From positions 146,389 to 210,388 of the forward strand of contig CAILLO010000047.1 of NCBI GenBank assembly GCA_903835065.1: DNA of 64,000 nucleotides. Reading direction: 5' to 3'. A program made the translations under genes and the position numbers. This document shows, in pieces, positions 10,563-17,961 of the stretch. How positions within the stretch are numbered: position 1 is the first letter of the stretch; every line of letters begins with the position of its first letter. The DNA is from an uncultured Eubacteriales bacterium. GTDB lineage: Bacteria > Bacillota > Clostridia > Saccharofermentanales > UBA5734. The notes under the pieces are model-generated. The model saw nothing but the letters and a program-made list of their open reading frames with translations, ran no database searches and had not been told where the DNA came from.

Positions 10563-12209
10563 ATGGCAGACAGAACGATGTACGAGCTGGTCCGGGAGCG
10601 GACGCCGCAATATGCCGAGCGGACCGCCGTCGACTTCCTCGGGCATCGGATCCGTTTCCCGCGCATGCTAGACGAGATCGACCGCGCTGCCGACGGACTC
10701 ACGCGCGCCGGCGTCGGGCCCGACGACGTCGTGACGCTCTGCCTGCCCAACACGCCGCACGCCGTCGTCGCCTTCTACGCCGCCAACCGCATCGGCTGCG
10801 TCGCGAATATGGTGCACCCGCTGTCTCCGCCCGAGGAGCTGTCCCGGTCCATGGTGGGCGCGCACAGCCGCGTGCTCGTGATTCTGGACGCCTTTCTGCC
10901 GAAGCATCGCGAGCGTCTCGCGAAGGACGGCGTCCGACTCGTGGTCGCCTGCAGCCTGCCCGACTACCTTCCGGCGGTGAAGGCCGCGCTCTTTTCCGCC
11001 ACATCCGGCCGGAAGATCCCGAAAGTCGTCGAGGGTGCCGGCCTGCTGCGTTGGCGCTCGCTGTTCCGGAAGGGTCCCGTCGCTCCGTACGGACCCCGGA
11101 CCCTCCCCGACGGACCGGCCGTCTACCTCCACAGCGGCGGCACGACCGGCTCCCCGAAGACGGTGGTCCTGTCCTCGATGAACTTCAACCTGTTGGCGCT
11201 CGAAGGGCCGGCGATCATCGGCGTCGAGGACACCGCCGGCCAATCGATGGTCAGCATCCTCCCGTTCTTCCACGGGTTCGGCCTCTGCATGGGCATGCAT
11301 GCGATGATCGTCAACGGCATCACGGCGATCCTCGTTCCGAAGTACAGCGCCGAGGAACTCGCGCACGTCGTCCGGAAGACCCGGCCGACCCTGATGGCCG
11401 GCGTCCCGACCCTGTTCGACGGGATGGCCTCGAACCCGAAGCTGCGAAAGGTGGACCTCTCGTCCCTGCAGGCTGTCTTCTGCGGCGGCGACTCGCTCCC
11501 GGTCGACCTGAAGCGCCGGTTCGACGCTTTCCTGAAGGCGCACGGCGCCACCTGTACGTTGCGCGAGGGCTACGGATTGACCGAGACCGTCACCGTCTGC
11601 TGCGTGAACCCGGTCGTCGGCGACCGCGAGGGAACCGTGGGCCTGCCGCTGCACGGCATGCGGATGTGCGTCGTCGAACCGGGCACCGAGCGGATCCTGC
11701 CTTTCGGCCAGAACGGCGAGATCTGCGTCCACTCGCCCACCACGATGCTGGGCTATCTCGACGACCCGCAGGCGACGGACGAGGCGCTCCACGTCCATGC
11801 CGACGGAAGGACCTGGGTCCACACGGGCGATTTCGGGTCGATGGACGAGGACGGGTACGTCCGCTTCGTCCAGCGCCTCAAGCGGATCATCAAGGTGTCC
11901 GGTGTCCCGGTCTTCCCCTCGCAGGTCGAGGACACGGTCATGGAGATGCCCGAGATCGCCTCCGCCTGCGCGGTCGGCGTCCCGGACCCGCACCGGATGC
12001 AGACCGTCCAACTCCACGTCGTTCCCAACGCGGGCGTATCGGCCGACGAGGCCCTTCGGGAGCGGATTCTGGCCCATTGCCGCGAGAACCTGCTCGTCTA
12101 CGCCGTACCGACCTCGGTCCTGTTCCGCGACAGGATGCCCTTGACGCTGGTCGGCAAGATCGACGCGAAGGCGCTGGAGCGGGAGTCCGTCCAGGAGGTA
12201 CGGCCATGA
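10563..12209 (+). CDS. AMP-forming acyl-CoA synthetase (FadD-like)
   Basis: 548-residue member of the ANL adenylating superfamily. The ATG at 10563 follows AGGAGGTGCGGG; the frame is open far upstream but through gdhA antisense. The phosphate-binding loop is YLHSGGTTGSPK near residues 188-199, the A5 motif YGLTET near 336, the HTGDFG Asp near 420 and the hinge region KRIIKVSG near 440, so it should activate a carboxylic acid to its CoA thioester. Fatty acid is the likeliest substrate class, but chain length cannot be told. It lacks a carrier-protein domain. The stop overlaps the start of the transglutaminase lipoprotein (ATGA), so the two are one transcription unit. Confidence 0.85.
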   Translation: MADRTMYELVRERTPQYAERTAVDFLGHRIRFPRMLDEIDRAADGLTRAGVGPDDVVTLCLPNTPHAVVAFYAANRIGCVANMVHPLSPPEELSRSMVGAHSRVLVILDAFLPKHRERLAKDGVRLVVACSLPDYLPAVKAALFSATSGRKIPKVVEGAGLLRWRSLFRKGPVAPYGPRTLPDGPAVYLHSGGTTGSPKTVVLSSMNFNLLALEGPAIIGVEDTAGQSMVSILPFFHGFGLCMGMHAMIVNGITAILVPKYSAEELAHVVRKTRPTLMAGVPTLFDGMASNPKLRKVDLSSLQAVFCGGDSLPVDLKRRFDAFLKAHGATCTLREGYGLTETVTVCCVNPVVGDREGTVGLPLHGMRMCVVEPGTERILPFGQNGEICVHSPTTMLGYLDDPQATDEALHVHADGRTWVHTGDFGSMDEDGYVRFVQRLKRIIKVSGVPVFPSQVEDTVMEMPEIASACAVGVPDPHRMQTVQLHVVPNAGVSADEALRERILAHCRENLLVYAVPTSVLFRDRMPLTLVGKIDAKALERESVQEVRP

Positions 12210-13480
12210 AGCCCGTGCTCGTGCCGGATCTCCGTCCACTCCGCCGCACGGCGGTCCTGGCGGTCCTCTCGCTGCTTGTCGCCGTCGCGCTCGTCACGAG
12301 CGGGTGCGGACTGCTGCCGAGCCTCGGGTTCCCGACGCAGGCGCCGACCCGGTCCGAATCGCCCACGCCCTGGAACTTCGACGAAAAGGACCTCCGAGCC
12401 GAACTGCTGGCCGGCATCCAGGCCGAGAAGGAGAAGATCGACCTCGCATCGCTCCGGATCCCCAGCACGTTCCAGGACAAGGTCTATTCCGTCTTCGACC
12501 GCCTGATCTCGACCGAACCCTCGGCCTATCTCTGCCGCGGGACGCTCGAATACGACCTTTCGAGCGTCGACGACGGCAAGACATGGACGATCGTGGACGT
12601 CAAGCCCGGCTACCAGCCGGCTTCCGTCCTCGCGGCCGCCGATGCCTGGATCTCCGGGATGGACCTCTCTTCGAAGACGCCGTTCGAGCGGATCCGGCTC
12701 CTCCACGACCGGATCGTCCTTTCGACCGCATACGACGAGGCCGCCGCGGCAGCGGGCACCTCCGACGACCCCGCCTTCTCGGCCGCAGGCGTATTCAACA
12801 GCGGGAAGGCCGTCTGTCAGGGCTACGCCGAGGCCTATTCCGTCCTGCTGAACCGGGCGGGCGTGCCGGCCGTCTACACGAGCGGCACGTCGAAGGGCGT
12901 GGCGCATGCGTGGGTCGTCCTGCAGCTCAACGGAAAGTGGTACCACGTCGACCCGACCTACGACGACCCGGTCCCGAACACGCCGGGGCAGACCAACTAC
13001 ACGTACTTCCTGATGACCGACGCGCAGATCGCGGCGGACCACCAGCGGGACGGGTCCGAGCCCGCCTGCACGGACGATTCCTATACCTGGATGCATCGCA
13101 TGGAGGATGTCGTCACGCTGCCGGACGGAAAGTACGCCTTCTCCGACGGGACCGACGACGGGAACGTGAAGACCTGCGGACAAGGCGGCGCCGCGCTCTC
13201 GGACGTGCCATTCCAGCTCTACGGGAAACGCCATGCCGGCACCCGCGGCTACTACCTGTGCGTATCGAAGGAAGGCGACCTGTTCCTGTCGAACTACAGC
13301 GACGGGGCCGCGATCTACCGCATGAAGTCCGGCGAATCCGTGCTGTCGCTCTTCCAGCCGGAAAGCGAGAACGGCATCTATCCTGCGAAGAACCTCTACA
13401 TCGACGGGAATCTGCTCCGATACAATCTCATGGACGACCAGGGGAACGTCACGGGTTCGTATTCGGTACCGGTTTCCTGA
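12206..13480 (+). CDS. Secreted lipoprotein with transglutaminase-like domain
   Basis: 424 residues. A hydrophobic signal ends in the lipobox LVTSGC near residue 32, so the mature protein should be lipid-anchored outside the membrane. The papain-like transglutaminase core carries Cys in GKAVCQGYAEAY (near 203), His in VAHAWV (near 234) and Asp in HVDPTYDD (near 249), the full catalytic triad. Such domains in clostridial surface proteins are usually thought to act as peptidases or peptide-crosslinking enzymes; the substrate is not known. The last 130 residues are beta-rich, with repeats reminiscent of DUF5050-like beta-propellers, a weak guess. Coupled to the acyl-CoA synthetase. The 3' end overlaps the convergent ECF gene by 32 bases. 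Confidence 0.82.
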   Translation: MKPVLVPDLRPLRRTAVLAVLSLLVAVALVTSGCGLLPSLGFPTQAPTRSESPTPWNFDEKDLRAELLAGIQAEKEKIDLASLRIPSTFQDKVYSVFDRLISTEPSAYLCRGTLEYDLSSVDDGKTWTIVDVKPGYQPASVLAAADAWISGMDLSSKTPFERIRLLHDRIVLSTAYDEAAAAAGTSDDPAFSAAGVFNSGKAVCQGYAEAYSVLLNRAGVPAVYTSGTSKGVAHAWVVLQLNGKWYHVDPTYDDPVPNTPGQTNYTYFLMTDAQIAADHQRDGSEPACTDDSYTWMHRMEDVVTLPDGKYAFSDGTDDGNVKTCGQGGAALSDVPFQLYGKRHAGTRGYYLCVSKEGDLFLSNYSDGAAIYRMKSGESVLSLFQPESENGIYPAKNLYIDGNLLRYNLMDDQGNVTGSYSVPVS

Positions 13481-14042
13481 TCGGGAAGGATTTCTCGAGC
13501 AGCAGCAGAACGGCGAGCGCCAGGACACCGCCCACCGCCGCGGTGACGGCCTGCGGCCAGCTGAAGTTGTTCAGCATCGCGCTGCGCGTCGGTTCCTTCA
13601 TCGCGAACAGGCGTTCGTAGATCAGGATGCCGCCCCATAGCCACGCGGTCTTCAGGGCCGCGCCGACCAGGATGCCGAACGAGCGGACGATCAGCTTCGG
13701 GCGGAATTTCAGGGGTTCCGCCATGTGGTCCGCGACCGCGAAAGTCAGCACCAGGATGAGATTCGCGACCGAAATCGCGGCCAGGAAGACCGGCTCGGTC
13801 TGCACGCCGATCGCATAGGCGCCGAGCGGGGAGAGCACCGCGATGGCGATGCCGGACCAGAGGCCGGCGTACGCCGTCGCGACGAGCAGGCAGAGGTTCA
13901 CGAGAGGTCCGACGAAGAAGGTCTGATCGGTCCCGAGTCCGAGCCCGAAGGCCAGGTCGCGACCGAAGACCTGGAAGATCAGGGCGAGGGAGAGCAGAAG
14001 CGCCGTACGGGTCAGGATGCGGGTGGTGCGCGGAATCGGCAT
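13449..14042 (-). CDS. ECF-type transporter S component (membrane)
   Basis: 197-residue hydrophobic protein with about six membrane segments, starting with ALLLSLALIFQVFG, of the kind that gives substrate specificity to energy-coupling-factor vitamin importers. The start at 14042 (MPIPRTTRIL) was chosen because AAGGAGG lies 7 bases before it; the frame could run further upstream to 14078 but would overlap the TM1266 gene. The ligand is not identifiable. It follows the TM1266-like gene by 13 bases and so is probably co-transcribed with it. No EcfA or EcfT gene is in the window, as expected for a group II ECF system that shares an energising module. Confidence 0.7.
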   Translation of the reverse strand: MPIPRTTRILTRTALLLSLALIFQVFGRDLAFGLGLGTDQTFFVGPLVNLCLLVATAYAGLWSGIAIAVLSPLGAYAIGVQTEPVFLAAISVANLILVLTFAVADHMAEPLKFRPKLIVRSFGILVGAALKTAWLWGGILIYERLFAMKEPTRSAMLNNFSWPQAVTAAVGGVLALAVLLLLEKSFPIRKPVPNTNP

Positions 14043-14055
14043 GTCGGATCCTCCT

Positions 14056-14307
14056 TCAGGAGTTCTTTTCTTTGGCATAGGCGACGGTCACGGACACGCC
14101 GGGGATGCGTCCGAGACGGCCGGACAGGGCGCTGATGCGCTCCTGGGGCCCGGATACGACGACGCAGATGATCGAGAGGCCCTTTTCGCGGTACGGGATC
14201 CCCATGCGGCCGATCGCGAGGGACGCGTGCTCGTGGAGGGCGTCGTTCACGGCCGGAGCGGACGCGAGCTCCTCGACGATCACGGTGACGACGGCGATGC
14301 GGTCCAT
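14056..14307 (-). CDS. TM1266-family small ACT-like protein
   Basis: 83 residues from the ATG at 14307 (MDRIAVVTVIVE), which follows GGGAGGA. Features of the family are the central GIPYREKGLSIICVVVSG and the ending ALSGRLGRIPGVSV. Databases call it an iron-only hydrogenase system putative regulator because relatives sit beside HydEFG maturation genes; no hydrogenase gene is seen here. The ferredoxin-like, ACT-type fold suggests a small-molecule sensor. First gene of a likely two-gene unit with the ECF S component. Confidence 0.72.
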   Translation of the reverse strand: MDRIAVVTVIVEELASAPAVNDALHEHASLAIGRMGIPYREKGLSIICVVVSGPQERISALSGRLGRIPGVSVTVAYAKEKNS

Positions 14308-14401
14308 GCAGGAGTCCTCCCAGGGGCCGGTCGGATTCGGCACCCGGAACCGGCGGTCGTGCCGGGCTCAATCTATCACAAGCGGGTAGCCACGGCAAGC
14401 C

Positions 14402-14417
14402 GGCGCCGCGCGGCGCC
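14402..14417. other. GC-rich perfect palindrome downstream of phoH
   Basis: A 16-base perfect inverted repeat (GGCGCCGC / GCGGCGCC) 5 bases beyond the phoH stop. It could form a hairpin at the end of the phoH message, but no T-run follows on that strand, so I do not call it an intrinsic terminator. Confidence 0.4.
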
Positions 14418-14421
14418 CCGC

Positions 14422-15834
14422 CTACATGCAGCGTTCGGCGAGGCGGGCGAGCTTGCTGCGTTCGACCTGTCGGAGCGTGACGTGTCCGGTGATGTCGCAT
14501 TCCTTCATCTTGTCGATGACGTAGACGAGACCGTTCGAACGAGAGTCGACCATGAGGTTGTCGATCTGGTTGTCGGAAGGATCGCCGATGAAGACGAACT
14601 TGGAATTCGAACCGGCGCGCGTGAGCATGAGCTTGGCGAGGTGGGGCGTGATCTCCTGCGCCTCGTCGACGATCACGAAGGCGTCGGACAGCGTGCGCCC
14701 GCGCATGTATGTGAACGTCTTGGTCTCGATCGTTCCGGAATCGCGCAGGTCCTCGATGAACGAATCGACCTGGAACGCATCCGTCTCCTTGCGGGTGCGG
14801 GCGCGAGTCTTGACCGGGGATTCCGTCCGCATCAGCATGTCGATCGCATCGTAGAAGCTGCCCATCCAGGGCCGGAGCTTCTCTTCTTCCGAGCCCGGGA
14901 GATAGCCGATGTCGCTGCCCGCCGCGACGGTGGGACGGATCAGGACGATCCGCCGGTATTCCTTCTGCTCGAGCACCTTCTCGAGGGCGACGGCGGTCGC
15001 CAGGATCGTCTTGCCCGACCCGGCGCCGCCGGTCAGCGTGACGAACTGGACGCCCGGGTCCATCAGCAGTTCGAAGGCCATCTTCTGTTCCATGTTGATC
15101 GGGCGGAGGCCCCACGCCTCGTGGTTGCCATACCGCAACGGAACGAGCGTCTTGCCGTTGAAGCGGGCGAGGACGGAGTGGGACGGGTTGTCCTTCGAGA
15201 CCGCGTGCACGAACTCGTTGGGCAGGAACTCGCGCTTCTTCGGCGGCGGAAGGCCGTTCTCGCCGAAGACCCCGTCGATCTCCTCGTCCGTGAACGTCAG
15301 TTCCTGGTACCCCTTGTAGAGGTTCTCCGCCGGCGTCCGGTCGGTCTCGTAGTCCTCCGCGACGATGCCGAGCGCTTCGGCCTTGATGCGCATGCAGATA
15401 TCCTTCGAGACGAGGATCGTGGCGTGTTCGGGATGCTCGCGCATGACCCGCAGGGCGGTCGCGAGGATCCGGTTGTCGTTCTTGTTGAGGTCGAGGAAGA
15501 GGTCGGTGCGGTCCATCTCGTCGCCGTGGTGGACGATCCGGAGCACGATGCCGTCGCCGAGGAAGACGCCCTTGGCGAAGCCGGTCCGGAGGTCGGCGCG
15601 GCCGAGGAGGGTCGAGAGGGCGCGCGCCGCTCCGCGGGCCTGGTAACCGGTCAGACCCTCGCGCGTCTTGAGCTGGTCGAGTTCCTCGAGGACGATGATG
15701 GGAAGATAGAGGTCGTTGTCCTTGAAGTTGGAGAGGCAATCCGGGTCGTGGAGCATCACGTTGGTGTCGATGATGTAGTTCTTGCGTCGACCGCCCCGCG
15801 TGCGGACGACTCCGTTCGAATCCACTGCGACCAT
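14422..15834 (-). CDS. PIN-domain/PhoH ATPase fusion (PhoH2, YlaK type)
   Basis: 470 residues. The N-terminal PIN ribonuclease domain begins NYIIDTNVMLHDP with its first acidic residue near 22, and the C-terminal PhoH ATPase has Walker A TLTGGAGSGKT and Walker B AFVIVDEAQEITP. Studied PhoH2 proteins unwind and cleave RNA; in Bacillota the gene is usually stand-alone, as here. The start at 15834 (MVAVDSNG) follows AGAAGGAGGG; the frame upstream is open only by chance. It is transcribed divergently from tRNA-Ala with about 180 bases between them. Confidence 0.9.
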   Translation of the reverse strand: MVAVDSNGVVRTRGGRRKNYIIDTNVMLHDPDCLSNFKDNDLYLPIIVLEELDQLKTREGLTGYQARGAARALSTLLGRADLRTGFAKGVFLGDGIVLRIVHHGDEMDRTDLFLDLNKNDNRILATALRVMREHPEHATILVSKDICMRIKAEALGIVAEDYETDRTPAENLYKGYQELTFTDEEIDGVFGENGLPPPKKREFLPNEFVHAVSKDNPSHSVLARFNGKTLVPLRYGNHEAWGLRPINMEQKMAFELLMDPGVQFVTLTGGAGSGKTILATAVALEKVLEQKEYRRIVLIRPTVAAGSDIGYLPGSEEEKLRPWMGSFYDAIDMLMRTESPVKTRARTRKETDAFQVDSFIEDLRDSGTIETKTFTYMRGRTLSDAFVIVDEAQEITPHLAKLMLTRAGSNSKFVFIGDPSDNQIDNLMVDSRSNGLVYVIDKMKECDITGHVTLRQVERSKLARLAERCM

Positions 15835-15958
15835 CGCGAACCCTCCTTCTGACCTGGATGGAAGGACCGTCCCTGCAACAAGTGTAGCACTCTTTGCCGT
15901 GCGCGAGAGGGCGCCGGAAAAGAGTCGCGGAGACCGTGAAAAGGTCGCGGGAAGGCGC

Positions 15959-15987
15959 TTTACAGATGGGAGGACAACACATATAAT
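15959..15987 (+). promoter_or_regulatory. Promoter of tRNA-Ala
   Basis: TTTACA at 15959-15964, a 17-base spacer and TATAAT at 15982-15987, ending 25 bases before the mature tRNA 5' end. Confidence 0.8.
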
Positions 15988-16012
15988 GGTCAAGCGGCGC
16001 AACGCCGCACGA

Positions 16013-16088
16013 GGGGCAGTGGCTCAGCTGGGAGAGCACCGCGTTCGCAACGCGGGGGTCGAGGGTTCGAATCCCTTCTGCTCCACCA
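16013..16088 (+). tRNA. tRNA-Ala(CGC)
   Basis: 76-base cloverleaf with encoded CCA. The anticodon loop TTCGCAA gives anticodon CGC, which reads GCG. The acceptor stem GGGGCAG/CTGCTCC contains the G3:U70 wobble pair, the identity element for alanyl-tRNA synthetase, which confirms the assignment. The T arm is GAGGG-TTCGAAT-CCCTT. Confidence 0.97.
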
Positions 16089-16096
16089 CTCGAAAG

Positions 16097-16131
16097 GGAC
16101 CCCCGCGACCGGAAGGTGCGGGGGTCCTTTT
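16097..16131 (+). terminator. Intrinsic terminator after tRNA-Ala
   Basis: A 10-bp perfect stem (GGACCCCCGC at 16097-16106 with GCGGGGGTCC at 16118-16127), followed by TTTT. It lies between the tRNA and the end of the convergent RCC1 gene, and preceding A residues let it work weakly in reverse. Confidence 0.9.
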
Positions 16132-16160
16132 GCGTGTCGGGAGATCCGGAAGGGAACCGC

Positions 16161-17912
16161 TCAGTTTTCTCGACCGGTGAGATCGCGTCGCGCCGCGTTC
16201 CAGAGGAAGACCTTGACGAGTACCGCGATCACGGCCAGCGAGATTGCGCCGAGAAGAACCCCGTTCAGGACGTCATGATAGGCTACCGTCATCGCGTCGG
16301 CCAAGTCCTCGCCGCCCATCGTCGGCAAGGGGGTCGGCACGCCTGTGAGAGAAGGGTCCGGCGACACGGCGCCCGTGGTCGAAGGCGAGGCATCCGGCGA
16401 AATCGAGGGACTCGTGGCGGGAAGGGTCTGGACGACGAGGGCGGGCGCCTCCTCTTCGGCTCCCGAGATACCGATCGCGATGACGTGGACCGTATGGTTC
16501 GCACCGGAAACGAGGCCGCCGAGTTCGATTCCGCGCACCTTCGCGGGCAACTGGACCGTCTCCCCGGTCGAGCCGTCCGGCAGCGACCAACGGACGATGA
16601 ACCCCCTGACATTCTCCACGTAGAGGTCCTCGGAGCGCCAGGTCAGGGCGAACGAAGTCTGCGTGACGTCGGACGCCTTCAGGGTCGGCGTGGTCGTGCG
16701 CCAGATGCGGGTGGTCATCGTGACGACGTGCGGGTCGAGCGTTCCGGCGGAATCGCCGTCCGCCTGCCCGACGCCGTTCGAACCGAAGGCCCACACGACC
16801 CCGACGCTGCTTCGGGCGAGGATGTGGCGGCCGCCCGTCGAGATCTCGCTGACGCCGGCGAGGCTGAGGGACGTCGGATAGGAAACGGTGCCCTTCAGGG
16901 TCATCCCGAGTCTGCCGCCGTCCGCGAGTCCCCATCCGTAGAGCGCGCCCCCGCTCAGAATGGCGACGACGTGGTCGGGGCCGCATTCGACGGCCAGGAC
17001 GCCGGACAGGGAGGACCCGCCGGCCGTGTAGAGTACGGGGGCGGCGACACCGTCGGTCGCGCCGCCCGTGTCACGTCCCAGGACGCCGGACGCGTTGCTT
17101 CCGAAGGAATAGAGCAGTCCGGCCCGGGATACGGCCATGGCGAAGCCCTTGCCTGCGGAGATCGAGGAGATGCCGGAGAGCGGGGCGGTCCCTCCTCCGC
17201 TCTTCATCAGAACGGGCTCGGCTTGGGCGGGGGTCGTTGAATTGCAGACGTAGACCGTGCCGTCGCTCTTCAGCAGGAAGACCTGCGTCGCCCCGACCGA
17301 GACCGCGACGAGATTCGTCAGGGAAAGGCCGCTGGACTTGAGGAGGATCGGCGTCGGCCGGAGTCCCTTGCCCCAGACGCGGGCGGTGCCGTCCTTCAAC
17401 AGCGCCGCGCTGCTGGAGCCGCCGGCGGAAATCGAGAGCACGCCGGTCAAGGTGCTTCCGGTCTGCAGGCGGACCTGGGTCGGCGACAGGATCTTCGCCG
17501 CGGAGGAATTGGTCGACAGCGCGTTGGTCGGGTTGGCGCCGAAGGTCCACACGGTCCCGTCGCTCATGAGGACTACGGAGTGCGTGTCGCCGGCCGCGCC
17601 GGCGATGGCCCTGCGTCCCGCGGTCACCGCGTAGGCCATGATCGGCGAGAAGCGGCGCGTGGTCGTGCCGTCGCCGAGCTGGCCATAGGTATTGTCGCCG
17701 AAGGCCCAGACGTTGCCGGAAGCATCGATCGCCAGGGAATGGAGGGACCCGGCCGCGATCATGGGTTGCGCGGCGGCGGCCTCCACGCCGACGAAGGGGA
17801 GAAGACCGGTCAGGCTGAGAACGGAAAAGGCGACCGCCAGCGATAAGGCGACGGACCGCCTCCATTTCGACGGTCGAGAGGGGGTGCGTCCGCTTCGTGG
17901 GCCTTTCAGCAT
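16161..17912 (-). CDS. RCC1-repeat surface protein with FN3-like domain and C-terminal anchor (copy 1)
   Basis: 583 residues from the ATG at 17912, which follows CCAGGAGGA. After a basic N-terminus and signal sequence (VALSLAVAFSVLSL) come seven or so RCC1-type beta-propeller blades with the family pattern SLAIDASGNVWAFGDNTYGQLG, ending near residue 385. A fibronectin-III-like domain follows (LTWRSEDLYVENVRGFIVRW), then a Ser/Pro/Thr linker near 510-545 and a single membrane segment (LLGAISLAVIAVLVKVFLW) with a basic tail. Topology therefore puts the propeller outside the cell, anchored at the C-terminus. RCC1 propellers bind proteins; no catalytic residues are recognised. Forms a tandem pair with the gene at 17962, 49 bases away. 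Confidence 0.82.
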   Translation of the reverse strand: MLKGPRSGRTPSRPSKWRRSVALSLAVAFSVLSLTGLLPFVGVEAAAAQPMIAAGSLHSLAIDASGNVWAFGDNTYGQLGDGTTTRRFSPIMAYAVTAGRRAIAGAAGDTHSVVLMSDGTVWTFGANPTNALSTNSSAAKILSPTQVRLQTGSTLTGVLSISAGGSSSAALLKDGTARVWGKGLRPTPILLKSSGLSLTNLVAVSVGATQVFLLKSDGTVYVCNSTTPAQAEPVLMKSGGGTAPLSGISSISAGKGFAMAVSRAGLLYSFGSNASGVLGRDTGGATDGVAAPVLYTAGGSSLSGVLAVECGPDHVVAILSGGALYGWGLADGGRLGMTLKGTVSYPTSLSLAGVSEISTGGRHILARSSVGVVWAFGSNGVGQADGDSAGTLDPHVVTMTTRIWRTTTPTLKASDVTQTSFALTWRSEDLYVENVRGFIVRWSLPDGSTGETVQLPAKVRGIELGGLVSGANHTVHVIAIGISGAEEEAPALVVQTLPATSPSISPDASPSTTGAVSPDPSLTGVPTPLPTMGGEDLADAMTVAYHDVLNGVLLGAISLAVIAVLVKVFLWNAARRDLTGREN

Positions 17913-17961
17913 GGGCGTCCTCCTGGAGATGTCCGCGCCTGGTTGCACGGAGGTCCGGTCG

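Noticed and set aside
14402..14417. Intrinsic terminator of phoH2
   Set aside because: The palindrome is strong, but the strand that would be transcribed shows no T-run after it.
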